Assembly: GCA_000166095.1 (NCBI GenBank)
Contig: CP002278.1
Location: forward strand, 590,001 to 654,000
DNA length: 64,000 bases
Reading direction: 5' to 3'
Origin: Methanothermus fervidus DSM 2088
GTDB taxonomy: Archaea; Methanobacteriota; Methanobacteria; DSM-2088; Methanothermaceae
In this document: positions 52,639 to 61,614 of the stretch, piece by piece
How the letters are laid out: each line of letters starts with the position of its first letter
Numbering within the stretch: position 1 is the stretch's first letter
Made by a program: the position numbers and the translations under genes
The notes under the pieces: generated by a model
The model's input: the letters and a program-made list of their open reading frames with translations, nothing else
Told to the model about the DNA's origin: nothing
The model's database searches: none

Positions 52639-53414
52639 TTTACTTTAATTCTCCTAACAGTTCTTATTATTGCATCTGAAAAAATTCCAGCAATTGCAAC
52701 TAAAATACCTAAAATTCCTGAAAATAAAACAATCTGTGATTTTGGTGGCATCATAGATTTCACATTTTTAACCTTTTCTTCAACCGGTCCATGGATTCCT
52801 GTAACTATAACATTTTCAGCTGATAACATGTCCAAAACATTGTCAACTTTTGATGCATCAACAGTAATGCATGCATTCACTCTACTAGATTTTGTATATA
52901 TGCCTCCTGTATAAATTAGCCAGTCAGATATTTTTTTTGTTATATTGTTTGGATCTCCACCTTCAGTTTTAATGATGATTTTGCCATTTGAATATACTTG
53001 CCAATCTTTTATATGAGGATCTAAATATTTTAATTTGCTTTCTATAAATTGTTTTCTTTGTTGTGAGAATGGGTCGGTATGCATTATAATCCCTGTTGTA
53101 GAAATATTATGTACTCCTGGTGTGGATTTGATTTTTGAAACAATTGAACCTATATCTACACCAGTAGGTATTTCTACCGTTATAGTTTCAGTTGCATGTA
53201 TTGTGTATTGATAATAGCCCCGTACTAATGATGGAATGTCTGTATAAATAGGTAGTAGTAGGAAAGCACCTCCAACACAACCTAAAATAAAGCTTGTAAT
53301 AAATGCAAATATGATGTTTTTCTTTGAATATGGTATTAGAGAAGCTACTGAAAAAATGAAAAGCATCAACAGAATGTAAATTATAATTATCAATGTTGTA
53401 ATCAATATGTTCAT
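52635..53414 (-). CDS. Membrane protein with an extracytoplasmic domain, filament operon
   Basis: A 259-residue protein with two N-terminal helices (about residues 3-25 and 32-55), a mixed alpha/beta domain of about 160 residues that probably faces outside, and one C-terminal helix with a basic tail. I do not recognise the family. The external part contains two similar-looking alpha/beta halves (around IVSKIKSTPGVHNIST and NVLDMLSAENVIVTG) that look ferredoxin/ACT-like. It follows four prepilin-like genes on the same strand, so a role in assembling or anchoring them is possible. Confidence 0.6.
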   Translation of the reverse strand: MNILITTLIIIIYILLMLFIFSVASLIPYSKKNIIFAFITSFILGCVGGAFLLLPIYTDIPSLVRGYYQYTIHATETITVEIPTGVDIGSIVSKIKSTPGVHNISTTGIIMHTDPFSQQRKQFIESKLKYLDPHIKDWQVYSNGKIIIKTEGGDPNNITKKISDWLIYTGGIYTKSSRVNACITVDASKVDNVLDMLSAENVIVTGIHGPVEEKVKNVKSMMPPKSQIVLFSGILGILVAIAGIFSDAIIRTVRRIKVK

Positions 53415-53425
53415 TGTTTACCTCC

Positions 53426-53824
53426 TTAACTAATCTTTGTGAAAATTATTTTATCGCTATTTTGATCATATATTATTTCCCATGTCTCACCTGGATTCAT
53501 GCTAGTAGGTGAAATTAAGTTTGAGTTTTCAGGTATAATATCTATTTTTGTAATGTTGTTGACATAAACACCAGTATCATTTACAGTTATTGTGTAGTTT
53601 CCATCCGGTAATGTGATATTAACCATGTAGCCAGGTCCATTAGTGTACACTAAATTTATGGTTTCAGCTACTTTTTCTCCTGCCATCCTGGCTATACCTG
53701 TTTTACTTACTTCAGTACTATTTAATTCTGAATTTATGAAATATCCTATTCCAGAAATAATTATAGTTGCAATAAGTATGGTTAGAATTATATCTCCACT
53801 TAACACTTCACCTTTTTCATCCAT
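53426..53824 (-). CDS. Prepilin-like protein, five-residue leader (132 aa)
   Basis: A short leader MDEKG is followed by EVLSGDIIL and a hydrophobic helix to about residue 30, then a beta-rich domain containing NGPGYMVNITLP. The layout is that of archaeal prepilins cut after Gly by a prepilin peptidase. The NGPG segment is shared with the 145-residue protein at 59 kb, suggesting the same pilin type. Several N-x-S/T sites (NIT, NYT, NDT) could be glycosylated. GGAGAATTAGCT precedes the ATG. Confidence 0.75.
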   Translation of the reverse strand: MDEKGEVLSGDIILTILIATIIISGIGYFINSELNSTEVSKTGIARMAGEKVAETINLVYTNGPGYMVNITLPDGNYTITVNDTGVYVNNITKIDIIPENSNLISPTSMNPGETWEIIYDQNSDKIIFTKIS

Positions 53825-53836
53825 AGCTAATTCTCC

Positions 53837-54988
53837 TTAAGGTAATCCTAGGTGTTTAAAGTAATTTTTATAATTTGAGGATAAACAAAAAACATAACCA
53901 TAGGGATCATATACATAACGGTATCCTGGTGGAAGCAAACCTGAAGGTAAAAGGAAAAATCTAACATTTGCATCGTTGTCATATGCTACTCCAAAACCTA
54001 ACACTCCATTAAAGTATTCATGATCTATTTTTGAAATAGCGGGGGATGAATCAATTTGTATAACTCCTGGTTTACTTTTATAATCGAGAGGATCACCTAA
54101 AATAAATGTACTTATTCTACCTTTACCATTAGGGCATGTTTTATTTTCTAATCTATCAAAAAATGATAAACCCTGAGGATCATAGAAATAATAAGGTCTT
54201 GATCTATTCAATAAGTTACTTGGGTTATTTGTTCCATTTAAATAATCCCAAAGATGCTGTAATTTGCCTGCACTATCCACATAATCATCAAAATGATAGT
54301 CACTTATGATCATTCCTCCAGGGCCAAAATAGCTAGAATAGTAAGGACTACGCCAGATGACATTACTTTGCCTACATTTAGTGTTTATCCAAATATAAGG
54401 ATCATCTAATCCTTCAATAGAGACATACACATCTATAGGTTCTGTATATCCTTCAAATGCTTGATTTTGTTGCACAACTTTAATTTTTGCAGAAGGGATG
54501 TGTACATAAAAACCAAAAGGTTCAGAGTCTGTTTGATAAATATAAACATCGTTAATATCAAAAACAGCTTGTGTATAATTATCTACAAGTATATCGTTAA
54601 TATATATTTGCCTTCCAGTTTCATTTTCTAATTTTCTACATAAATCTATAGTTCCGTTGTTTAGTGCATTAACAATCAATTTCCTAACATATAAAACACT
54701 ATTATCGGTACTTGTATCATTATAATAACTACGTGGCTGGAAAAATCGTCGTTCGTCTATAACTTTACGAGTAGCATTATAAGCCGCATTACGACCTGCA
54801 TCTTTCACAGCTTTTTGTAAATAAGATTGTATATTATCAGCTACTTTTATAGTTACGTCTCCGCCAATTGCTATAGCTATAATTCTATTAGCTTCATCAA
54901 CTATATGACCATACGCAACAGCTAATAATATGATTGGTATAAGTATTAGAACTGCAAGTGGTGTAAAGGCATATCCTCTATTATCCAA
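53837..54988 (-). CDS. Prepilin-like surface protein, five-residue leader (383 aa)
   Basis: TTG 54988, set by GGAGGGATTAATT, gives the leader MDNRG followed by YAFTPLAVL and a long hydrophobic helix. A helical stretch and then a Tyr/Asn-rich extracellular domain follow. A start at 55003 would add five residues and break the shared leader pattern. The protein is too long for a major pilin and may be a tip or adhesin-type subunit. The start is two bases after the upstream stop, so it is co-translated with the 674-residue protein. Confidence 0.72.
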   Translation of the reverse strand: MDNRGYAFTPLAVLILIPIILLAVAYGHIVDEANRIIAIAIGGDVTIKVADNIQSYLQKAVKDAGRNAAYNATRKVIDERRFFQPRSYYNDTSTDNSVLYVRKLIVNALNNGTIDLCRKLENETGRQIYINDILVDNYTQAVFDINDVYIYQTDSEPFGFYVHIPSAKIKVVQQNQAFEGYTEPIDVYVSIEGLDDPYIWINTKCRQSNVIWRSPYYSSYFGPGGMIISDYHFDDYVDSAGKLQHLWDYLNGTNNPSNLLNRSRPYYFYDPQGLSFFDRLENKTCPNGKGRISTFILGDPLDYKSKPGVIQIDSSPAISKIDHEYFNGVLGFGVAYDNDANVRFFLLPSGLLPPGYRYVYDPYGYVFCLSSNYKNYFKHLGLP

Positions 54989-54990
54989 AA

Positions 54991-57015
54991 TTAATCCCTC
55001 CAAAGATCTAATCTTACAGGGATAGCATTAGGTAAATTTCCAGTGTATAAAGCTTCTGCCTGTATAGCGTTTGGATCCACATTATACCCTGCACTTTGAA
55101 GTTTTTGTATTAAATTTTGTTTTGCATTTTCTATGGCTCCACTTGCAGTTTCATTAAATGATGTTGCCCATACGTGAGTAAATGTCGTATATATCACAGC
55201 AACCCTAGTACCTGAAAATATCTCAGCATAATTATCTCCAGATTCCCATCCCCGACTTGGACCATAAACTGTAACCCTAACATAGTAATCTCCTGGATTA
55301 CAGGTGTAATTGTCAGGGGTTCCACCACTTGTCAATATATTGTAGTTATTTTGCCTATCTATTGAACCAAGATCTATTGCAAACTGTGGCATGCCATCAT
55401 AGTATAGTTTGTATTGACCAGTTTTTGGATCTTTAACTTCAACAGTTACTCTCTTTGTATCTAAACCAACTCCCATGAATAGGTATATTCTCTTTGCATC
55501 CTGACCAACAGATATCAACCTTTCTTGTGTATTTATATTAGTATCGCTTTGATAGCTATTAAATGGGAAATTCAGCCATTTAACTCCAAGTGAACTATAA
55601 GATACTGAGACATATGAATTCACAAGTCCTACAAAATCATAATCTCCGCCTGGAGCATAATCCCATATAGTTACACGTACCCTATTGTTAACTCCTGCCT
55701 TGAGCTTATCTCCAATATAAATAATCCCTGGTAAATTACCATATCCATCTCCTACTGCACTATAACTTGTTCCATTGTAATTAAAAGAACAGAATACTAC
55801 CTGCCACCCTTCACCATTATTAACTTCAACAACTGCACCATCAACAGATCCATATGGATTTAAGACAACATAGGCATCATGAACTGTTACATTACTAGGT
55901 ATTGGGACATCTGTAACACTGCAGACAGCAGATCCTTCAGTTGTGGAAGAAGGAATATCTCTAAGTCTAAAGACTTGATTTTCTGCATTTGGATTATCCT
56001 TACCTATCAAATCATTCCAGGATATTGTTAATGCTGGAGCAGAAGTTAATTTCCCAGTATTTAAGTCAAAGAAATATCTACTTGTTGGAGCTCCAATACC
56101 AGCTAAATCTTGCAATGGAAATGTTTGAAATGTTACAGTCTTTGGGACTTTTATTGTTGTTGTGTAATTTGCAATCAATGAGAACCATGGCATGTCATAC
56201 GAATATGAACTCATATTTAAAAAAGCAACATAAAATGAATTGTTACCAGGTATTAAGCGAGTTGCATTTCCATAATACATGTAGAAATACCATATATTGG
56301 AATAGTAAAGATATTTAAACGCTGATTTATATGCATAATTATTTTGACCATTTAAAACTAAATTTGCAGAAAATCTGTCATTATTATTACAAGCACTACC
56401 AATAATCCATTTAACAGAGTTTATGGTTGTATTTTGTGGGAGTGAACAATTTATTGGAACTGGTCTTTTCCACCTATCACAACCCCAATAAGGATAGTTA
56501 TAAAGCCCTCCATATCTCCAAGGATTAAAATTAGTAAGCCAGTTATGGAAATTCCAAACTGTTGTTGTAGTATTAATCTGTTTATCTTCAAAAGGAACTT
56601 CTGGAATATAATACCATGCTCTTCCTAACCAACCTTCCTGTGGAGCAGAAACAACCTTAACTCTTGATGCAACATCCTTATGTACTAAACCAGGGATATC
56701 CTTACGAGCAACTTCATGACCATCTATCAAAAATCTATATCCAATATCAGGATATAAAGTCTCATTAAGCTTAGTTCCTATAATATACCCTGCTCCTGTG
56801 ACATTGCCATTACTATACTTAACAGCTGCAGTTATTAAGCTTCCATCTTGTTCTAGAATATTTAATGTGTCTGCTGCTATATCACTCAAACGTTGCTGAT
56901 CACTGCCTATGTATTCAGGTAAAACATAATAATTGAGGATTGAAGTTAGAAATATAAAGACAATTGTAAGAGCAATAATTGAATCAGTTGTAAATATTAA
57001 GCCTTTTTCATCCAA
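54991..57015 (-). CDS. Large prepilin-like surface protein (674 aa)
   Basis: TTG 57015 gives the leader MDEKG, then LIFTTDSII and a hydrophobic helix; GGTGTC lies upstream. An ATG at 57027 is the alternative. The remaining 640 residues are beta-rich, aromatic- and Asn-rich, with many N-x-S/T sequons and a Cys pair in the GCDRWKRPVPINC region, consistent with an extracellular adhesive module. No known domain is recognised. It is second in the operon after the 282-residue prepilin-like gene. Confidence 0.7.
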   Translation of the reverse strand: MDEKGLIFTTDSIIALTIVFIFLTSILNYYVLPEYIGSDQQRLSDIAADTLNILEQDGSLITAAVKYSNGNVTGAGYIIGTKLNETLYPDIGYRFLIDGHEVARKDIPGLVHKDVASRVKVVSAPQEGWLGRAWYYIPEVPFEDKQINTTTTVWNFHNWLTNFNPWRYGGLYNYPYWGCDRWKRPVPINCSLPQNTTINSVKWIIGSACNNNDRFSANLVLNGQNNYAYKSAFKYLYYSNIWYFYMYYGNATRLIPGNNSFYVAFLNMSSYSYDMPWFSLIANYTTTIKVPKTVTFQTFPLQDLAGIGAPTSRYFFDLNTGKLTSAPALTISWNDLIGKDNPNAENQVFRLRDIPSSTTEGSAVCSVTDVPIPSNVTVHDAYVVLNPYGSVDGAVVEVNNGEGWQVVFCSFNYNGTSYSAVGDGYGNLPGIIYIGDKLKAGVNNRVRVTIWDYAPGGDYDFVGLVNSYVSVSYSSLGVKWLNFPFNSYQSDTNINTQERLISVGQDAKRIYLFMGVGLDTKRVTVEVKDPKTGQYKLYYDGMPQFAIDLGSIDRQNNYNILTSGGTPDNYTCNPGDYYVRVTVYGPSRGWESGDNYAEIFSGTRVAVIYTTFTHVWATSFNETASGAIENAKQNLIQKLQSAGYNVDPNAIQAEALYTGNLPNAIPVRLDLWRD

Positions 57016-57035
57016 CATTGACACCATATTTATTT

Positions 57036-57884
57036 TTAATGTTTAGGCCATACAAACAATTCTAGTCTTGCATTTACTTCTTCAATATACTCTAACTTAA
57101 TCATATTTTTTTCAGTGCCCTTTGGAACTTTTACAATGTAAAAATCCATGGTAGCATTTTTCGTTGCATCTAAAGTGTTTATAATAACTGAATTGGAACC
57201 GCTTTTTAAATAAGTGCTATTTATCTGCACTGGCGTATCGTTGAGATTTGTCTTATCTACAACTATATGACCATTAATATGGACCATAACATTAGTATAT
57301 CCATTATTCTTAATTAATATCCAATAATCATAATTATTTAATTCTGTATCAGAAATTGTGAAATATGTTATATATGGTTCTGGGGCTCCTTTCCATCTAA
57401 TAACATTAACTAGTGAGACTACAACATCTATTGGATATCTATTTACTCGTACTTCTCTTTCAACACGGTAAATATTAGGTACATTACTTGGAGGTGATCC
57501 TAAATCTCTAATAACTGTATTGTTATGATCTACAACCCTCAAATAAAAATCATATTGTGATCCCAGCATATTTTGCACTTGTTCTTTTCTTAGTGCAAAT
57601 AATTTAAAACTTGATAAATGATTTTTTTCAACCACATTATTTCTTACAATTGCTAAACCAGGGATTCCTTGTCCAGTTAAATACCAATCTGGTGGTCTTC
57701 CAGGAGTTTCGACTAATGCATCTGCAACATTGGTTGCTGCTCTATCAATGGATGCATGAAACACTGTTAATTGAGAAAGATAAAATAAATTATCCATAGC
57801 TACAGTTGCCATGCCAAAAATTATTGTCAGTGGTATTAAAGCCAATAATAAATCACTACTTAATACAATGCCTCTTTCTTCCAT
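57036..57884 (-). CDS. Prepilin-like protein, five-residue leader (282 aa)
   Basis: The leader is MEERG, followed by IVLSSDLLL and a hydrophobic helix to about residue 30, then a mixed domain of 250 residues. It has no ribosome site, and a TATA box is centred 28 bases before the ATG, so the transcript is probably leaderless. It is the first gene of the operon running down to dph6. N-x-S/T sequons are present (NNT, NST, NAT). The extracellular part is not recognised. Confidence 0.72.
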   Translation of the reverse strand: MEERGIVLSSDLLLALIPLTIIFGMATVAMDNLFYLSQLTVFHASIDRAATNVADALVETPGRPPDWYLTGQGIPGLAIVRNNVVEKNHLSSFKLFALRKEQVQNMLGSQYDFYLRVVDHNNTVIRDLGSPPSNVPNIYRVEREVRVNRYPIDVVVSLVNVIRWKGAPEPYITYFTISDTELNNYDYWILIKNNGYTNVMVHINGHIVVDKTNLNDTPVQINSTYLKSGSNSVIINTLDATKNATMDFYIVKVPKGTEKNMIKLEYIEEVNARLELFVWPKH

Positions 57885-57903
57885 ACATGTACAATTTTTT
57901 TGA

Positions 57904-57918
57904 ATTTTAATATATAAT
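57904..57918 (-). promoter_or_regulatory. TATA box of the filament operon, probably leaderless
   Basis: On the minus strand GATTATATATTAAAA is centred about 28 bases upstream of ATG 57884, placing the transcription start at or within a few bases of the start codon. The poly-A stretch ahead of it may act as BRE. No Shine-Dalgarno precedes the gene, in keeping with a leaderless mRNA. Confidence 0.55.
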
Positions 57919-57949
57919 CTTTTTTATTTAACTCCATCAGCTGGAAGTC

Positions 57950-57973
57950 TCCATATGAATGTATAGATATGGA
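57950..57973. promoter_or_regulatory. Inverted repeat upstream of the filament operon
   Basis: TCCATAT (57950-57956) and ATATGGA (57967-57973) are inverted with a 10-base spacer, 30-55 bases upstream of the filament TATA box. Its place fits an activator site. It could equally be a chance repeat. Confidence 0.3.
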
Positions 57974-58100
57974 ATTAAAAAGCATTTACATCAAAAGGGC
58001 TAAGCTATGGAAATAAGTTAAGAATTTATATAATCATGAGAATAAAAATAAGGAAAAAGTCTGTTTGAGAGAAGACATTTACTTAAAGAATAATTTTATA

Positions 58101-58117
58101 TAGAGAAATGGTCTCTA
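58101..58117. other. Short hairpin in the gap after the DUF2101 gene
   Basis: TAGAGA and TCTCTA flank AATGG. On the plus strand TTTTATATAG partly overlaps the left arm and no plus-strand gene follows. The remainder of 57974-58149 holds no ORF that I can support. A small RNA or a terminator is possible; I cannot choose. Confidence 0.25.
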
Positions 58118-58149
58118 GCAAGTTTTCTTGATGAAGCAAAAGTGAGGAG

Positions 58150-58938
58150 TTATATTTTACCAATTATTTTAGTAGGTTTGTTTCCTTTCACAGATAATCT
58201 TCCACCTTCTACTTTCAATTTAACAATTTCACCTTCTTTAACATCAAAATTTCCCTTCTCAACAATATATATATCAGGTAACACATTAGCTCTAATATCA
58301 TAATCTACCTTAACATGCACTGTGTTTTTCCCAACTTCCACAACTTCACCATAAGTATAGTTCCTATAATATTTAATCCTAAAAACATAATACATGAGTA
58401 AAACAAGGAATATTGAAAATAGGATTAAAGTAATTGATGGAAAATATTGAAATGGTGCATATAACACAAAGAGAGGATTATCAGCAATCATAACAAGAAA
58501 AATACCTATTCCTACATAACTCAAGAAAAAATTACGGTATACTTCATAATCCTGAGGATACATAACTCTAATTTGATATTTTAAAATATAATAAATGAGA
58601 CAAATAGTTGCAATGCCAAGGAATAAATATAAGGGTAATGAAAGGTAATTAAAAATGTATAAGATTGATAACAAAACAAAAGTTATTGAAAGAATTTGTA
58701 ACTTAAAAACAGTCTTTTCCTTCTCTTTAATATCCATGATCTTAATGTCTTTAACTATTATTTCTCCTTCATCCTTGTTTTTATTCATTTCCCATTTATT
58801 TTGGAATTTCTTAAACTCTCTTCCTAACTCTCTAATATTTATTCTTTTTATTTTATTTGGTAAATTTACAATTTCAATGACTATAGTTCCCACCAATGAA
58901 CATAATTTCAGAAAATATTCACCTATTTTTGATAACAT
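58150..58938 (-). CDS. DUF2101-like membrane protein
   Basis: A 262-residue protein with a basic N-terminal half, four hydrophobic helices between about residues 80 and 195, and a C-terminal soluble beta domain of about 65 residues (YGEVVEVGKNTVHVKV; GEIVKLKVEGG) that resembles an OB or NfeD-like barrel. It fits the archaeal DUF2101 family, which has no known function. AGGTGGTCCA precedes the ATG. It lies 27 bases after the class III pilin gene and is probably co-transcribed. Confidence 0.6.
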   Translation of the reverse strand: MLSKIGEYFLKLCSLVGTIVIEIVNLPNKIKRINIRELGREFKKFQNKWEMNKNKDEGEIIVKDIKIMDIKEKEKTVFKLQILSITFVLLSILYIFNYLSLPLYLFLGIATICLIYYILKYQIRVMYPQDYEVYRNFFLSYVGIGIFLVMIADNPLFVLYAPFQYFPSITLILFSIFLVLLMYYVFRIKYYRNYTYGEVVEVGKNTVHVKVDYDIRANVLPDIYIVEKGNFDVKEGEIVKLKVEGGRLSVKGNKPTKIIGKI

Positions 58939-58965
58939 TGGACCACCTTTATCTTTGCATAACCT

Positions 58966-59403
58966 TTATACCTTACTAATAGTAATGGATCCTCCTATTG
59001 GCCACTCAACAACAACTGTATTCCAACCTTTATTAAGTTGGATGGGAGGAACATTTGTGAGAGGAATATTTGTGAAATTATACTGAGTAAATGTTGTTAC
59101 ATTGTGAGGCCCGTCACTACATGTTACCTGTAATGTAACATTGTTTCCACTAACAGTTAAGTTTGTGGTATCAGGTACATAAACAGTGACAGTCCTTTTG
59201 GCTCCTGGACCATTTGAATAGACAACATCAAGTGCATGGGCAATCTCTTGAGCAGCTACCTTAGCATCCGATACTTTTGAAATGTCCATACTTGCATCTA
59301 TAGATTTTCCAATCATGGGGATCATCACATATACCAAAATAAAAAATAAAAGTGCTATAATAAGAATATATTCAACTGAGACTATTTGACCTTTTGAATT
59401 CAT
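58966..59403 (-). CDS. Class III prepilin (145 aa)
   Basis: The leader MNSKG and following QIVSVEYILIIALLF closely match archaeal class III prepilins, in which the peptidase cuts between Gly and Gln and the helix after it builds the filament core. The mature domain has NGPGAKRTVTVYVP, shared with the 132-residue protein at 53.4 kb. ATG 59403 is chosen; the frame runs to 59418 without support. It lies 16 bases after the HTH regulator gene, which may control it. Confidence 0.82.
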   Translation of the reverse strand: MNSKGQIVSVEYILIIALLFFILVYVMIPMIGKSIDASMDISKVSDAKVAAQEIAHALDVVYSNGPGAKRTVTVYVPDTTNLTVSGNNVTLQVTCSDGPHNVTTFTQYNFTNIPLTNVPPIQLNKGWNTVVVEWPIGGSITISKV

Positions 59404-59419
59404 AAAATCGCCAACCAAA

Positions 59420-60343
59420 TCATGTATATTCTTTTCTTTCCCTTACAAGTTTTAAAAGTTCAGCAGGAGTATCTATATCCTCAATTTCATATTGCCTAAT
59501 AACAGGGACTCCCTTAAGAGATTCCTTCACATTTTCACTTTTCATAATAAAAGCTGCAAGAGACCCTGCTACTAATGAAATATCTTTAAGTGAGGATGCC
59601 AATTTTAACAATCTACTTTCACTTCTATTCTTCTCTAAACCTGTGATCAATGTTTCGTTTCTTTTTTTACCAAAGTTTGCTAATGCATCAAAAGGTGTCC
59701 TTCCTGTTTTAATGAAACTAAATCTGGAAAATTTTATCTTGTTCTTATTTTCATACTTTAAATTTTCAGGGACTTGGAAAACATCTATTGAAAATGTTAT
59801 TTTACAACCTAAATATTTTTCTAGAGCTAAGGCAACATCAAGAGACATTCTCCCCAATCCTCTTTCATATTTATATATAGATTCTCTAGACACGTTTATA
59901 TGATCTGCAAGATCTTTTAAAGATAAACCAAGTTTTTCTCTAACCCTACGTAATTTTCTTCCATCAATGTTTACGTAATACCCGCCCCTATCTGCAAATA
60001 TCTCTGGATACTCTCCTTCAGCTATTATCCTTTTTAATGTATTAACACTTGATGCAGGAATTCCATATCTGGTATAAATCACGCCATCTTCTAAAGGTTT
60101 ATCTTTTGATCTTATACCAACCAAAAATGGTGAGGCTAGAAGGTTTGAAGCAACCTTTTTCATTTCATTAGCTTGTATTTCATTGAATGAATTTATATTT
60201 ACAAGTACTTTCAATAACAATAATAATAGTTCTTTCCGTGCTAAAAAATCGAAACAACTTCTTTCATATATTCTTGATACTTCAAAACCCTGGTCAATGA
60301 AAAAATTATACATGTCTTCGATAAGCTTTACTCTAGATTCCAT
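59420..60343 (-). CDS. Archaeal HTH-type transcriptional regulator (COG1395 type)
   Basis: A 307-residue protein. An N-terminal domain of about 125 residues precedes an Xre-type HTH (RRVREKLGLSLKDLADHI, then SRESIYKYERG), and a C-terminal domain of about 110 residues follows. The whole arrangement is that of the putative archaeal regulator represented by MJ0164. GGTGAT from a palindrome serves as ribosome site. Its target is unknown; its position ahead of the pilin gene suggests local control. Confidence 0.85.
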   Translation of the reverse strand: MESRVKLIEDMYNFFIDQGFEVSRIYERSCFDFLARKELLLLLLKVLVNINSFNEIQANEMKKVASNLLASPFLVGIRSKDKPLEDGVIYTRYGIPASSVNTLKRIIAEGEYPEIFADRGGYYVNIDGRKLRRVREKLGLSLKDLADHINVSRESIYKYERGLGRMSLDVALALEKYLGCKITFSIDVFQVPENLKYENKNKIKFSRFSFIKTGRTPFDALANFGKKRNETLITGLEKNRSESRLLKLASSLKDISLVAGSLAAFIMKSENVKESLKGVPVIRQYEIEDIDTPAELLKLVRERKEYT

Positions 60344-60349
60344 AATTTA

Positions 60350-60359
60350 TCACCGGTGA
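60350..60359. promoter_or_regulatory. Palindrome forming two back-to-back ribosome sites
   Basis: TCACCGGTGA is a perfect 10-bp palindrome in the 20-base gap between divergent start codons. The right half (GGTGA) is four bases before the tiaS ATG. The left half, read on the minus strand, is six bases before the regulator ATG. Both promoters must therefore lie inside the opposite gene. Confidence 0.7.
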
Positions 60360-60363
60360 TCAT

Positions 60364-61614
60364 ATGCTTCATATAGGTATAGATGATACAGACTCCAGCA
60401 AAGGTATGTGCACTACCTATATAGCTTGTATACTTTATCATGAATTTAAAAGTTGCGGATTTGAAGTGATAGGTTATCCTAGATTGATAAGATTAAATCC
60501 TTTTGCACCACATAAAACCCGTGGAAATGGTGCCGTATCACTCAGAGTAAAAACAAAAAATGAAGAAAAAATTAAAAATAAAGTATTAAACACTGTTTCA
60601 AATTTAGCAGAACTTGAAGATGAAAACACAGATCCTGGAATTGTATTTTATAAAGGAAAAATAACTCCTGAAATGGAAAAATTTGCATTAAAAGCCATAA
60701 GAAAGATTGTTAGTTTAAATGAAGCTAAAAAATTAGCAAAAAAAGTTAATGCTGAAATTTATAAGTTTAAAAAAGGAAGAGGTATCATAGGAGCTCTTGC
60801 AGCAATCTCTTGTCCCCTAAAAGATAAAACTTATGAATTACTTGCATATCGAACACCAGAAAATTATGGTAAAGAAAGAAAAATAGATAGCAATTCTGTT
60901 TTTAAAATGGATAAATTATTTTATCCAAAAACATTTGACAATGTTGACAATGATAACATACTTATAACTCCAAATACACCATGTCCTGTTCTTTATGGTA
61001 TACGAGGTGAAACTCCTGAAGATGTTAGAGAGGCAAATAAAGTTGTTAAGTCAAGGGAACCTATTGAAAGGACATGTATTTTTGAAACAAACCAACACAC
61101 TGACCAACATATCCAAAAAGCAAAAAGAATAGCGGACATGAAGCAGTTTGAATCTTATGTTGTTATAGGGGAAGTAAAAGACGAACCAAAGGTTATTGAA
61201 GGAGGACATGTTTTTTTCACATTGAAAGATAGTTCTGGTGAAATTACTTGTGCAGCTTATGAACCTACAAAAGAATTTAGGAAAATTGTAATGAAATTAA
61301 AACCAGGAGACAAATTGAAAATATATGGAGGTATAGGTGTTCACAATACATTGAACATTGAAAAAATGAAAATATTAGAATTAGCACCTTTATATAAAAA
61401 ATTAAATCCACTATGTCCAAAATGTGGAAAAAGAATGAAGTCCGCTGGGAAAAATAAAGGTCTCAAATGTTTAAATTGTGGTAATAAAATCCCTTATGAA
61501 TATAAAATAATTAAGAAAATTCCTAGGAATATAAAGAAAAAATGGTATGAAGTTCCCCCTGCAGCAAGGCGTCATCTTTCTAAGCCGCTTATAAGGTGTA
61601 AAAATGATATCTAA
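60364..61614 (+). CDS. tiaS: tRNA(Ile2) 2-agmatinylcytidine synthetase
   Basis: This archaeal enzyme attaches agmatine to C34 of the CAU-anticodon tRNA-Ile so that it reads AUA. The 416 residues show IGIDDTDSSKGMCTT at the start, RGNGAVSLRV, and GRGIIGALAAISCP. An OB-fold (about residues 260-340) and a zinc ribbon (CPKCGKRM...CLNCGNK, about 352-380) follow. All expected domains are present. It overlaps the MmgE/PrpD start by 11 bases. Confidence 0.95.
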   Translation: MLHIGIDDTDSSKGMCTTYIACILYHEFKSCGFEVIGYPRLIRLNPFAPHKTRGNGAVSLRVKTKNEEKIKNKVLNTVSNLAELEDENTDPGIVFYKGKITPEMEKFALKAIRKIVSLNEAKKLAKKVNAEIYKFKKGRGIIGALAAISCPLKDKTYELLAYRTPENYGKERKIDSNSVFKMDKLFYPKTFDNVDNDNILITPNTPCPVLYGIRGETPEDVREANKVVKSREPIERTCIFETNQHTDQHIQKAKRIADMKQFESYVVIGEVKDEPKVIEGGHVFFTLKDSSGEITCAAYEPTKEFRKIVMKLKPGDKLKIYGGIGVHNTLNIEKMKILELAPLYKKLNPLCPKCGKRMKSAGKNKGLKCLNCGNKIPYEYKIIKKIPRNIKKKWYEVPPAARRHLSKPLIRCKNDI

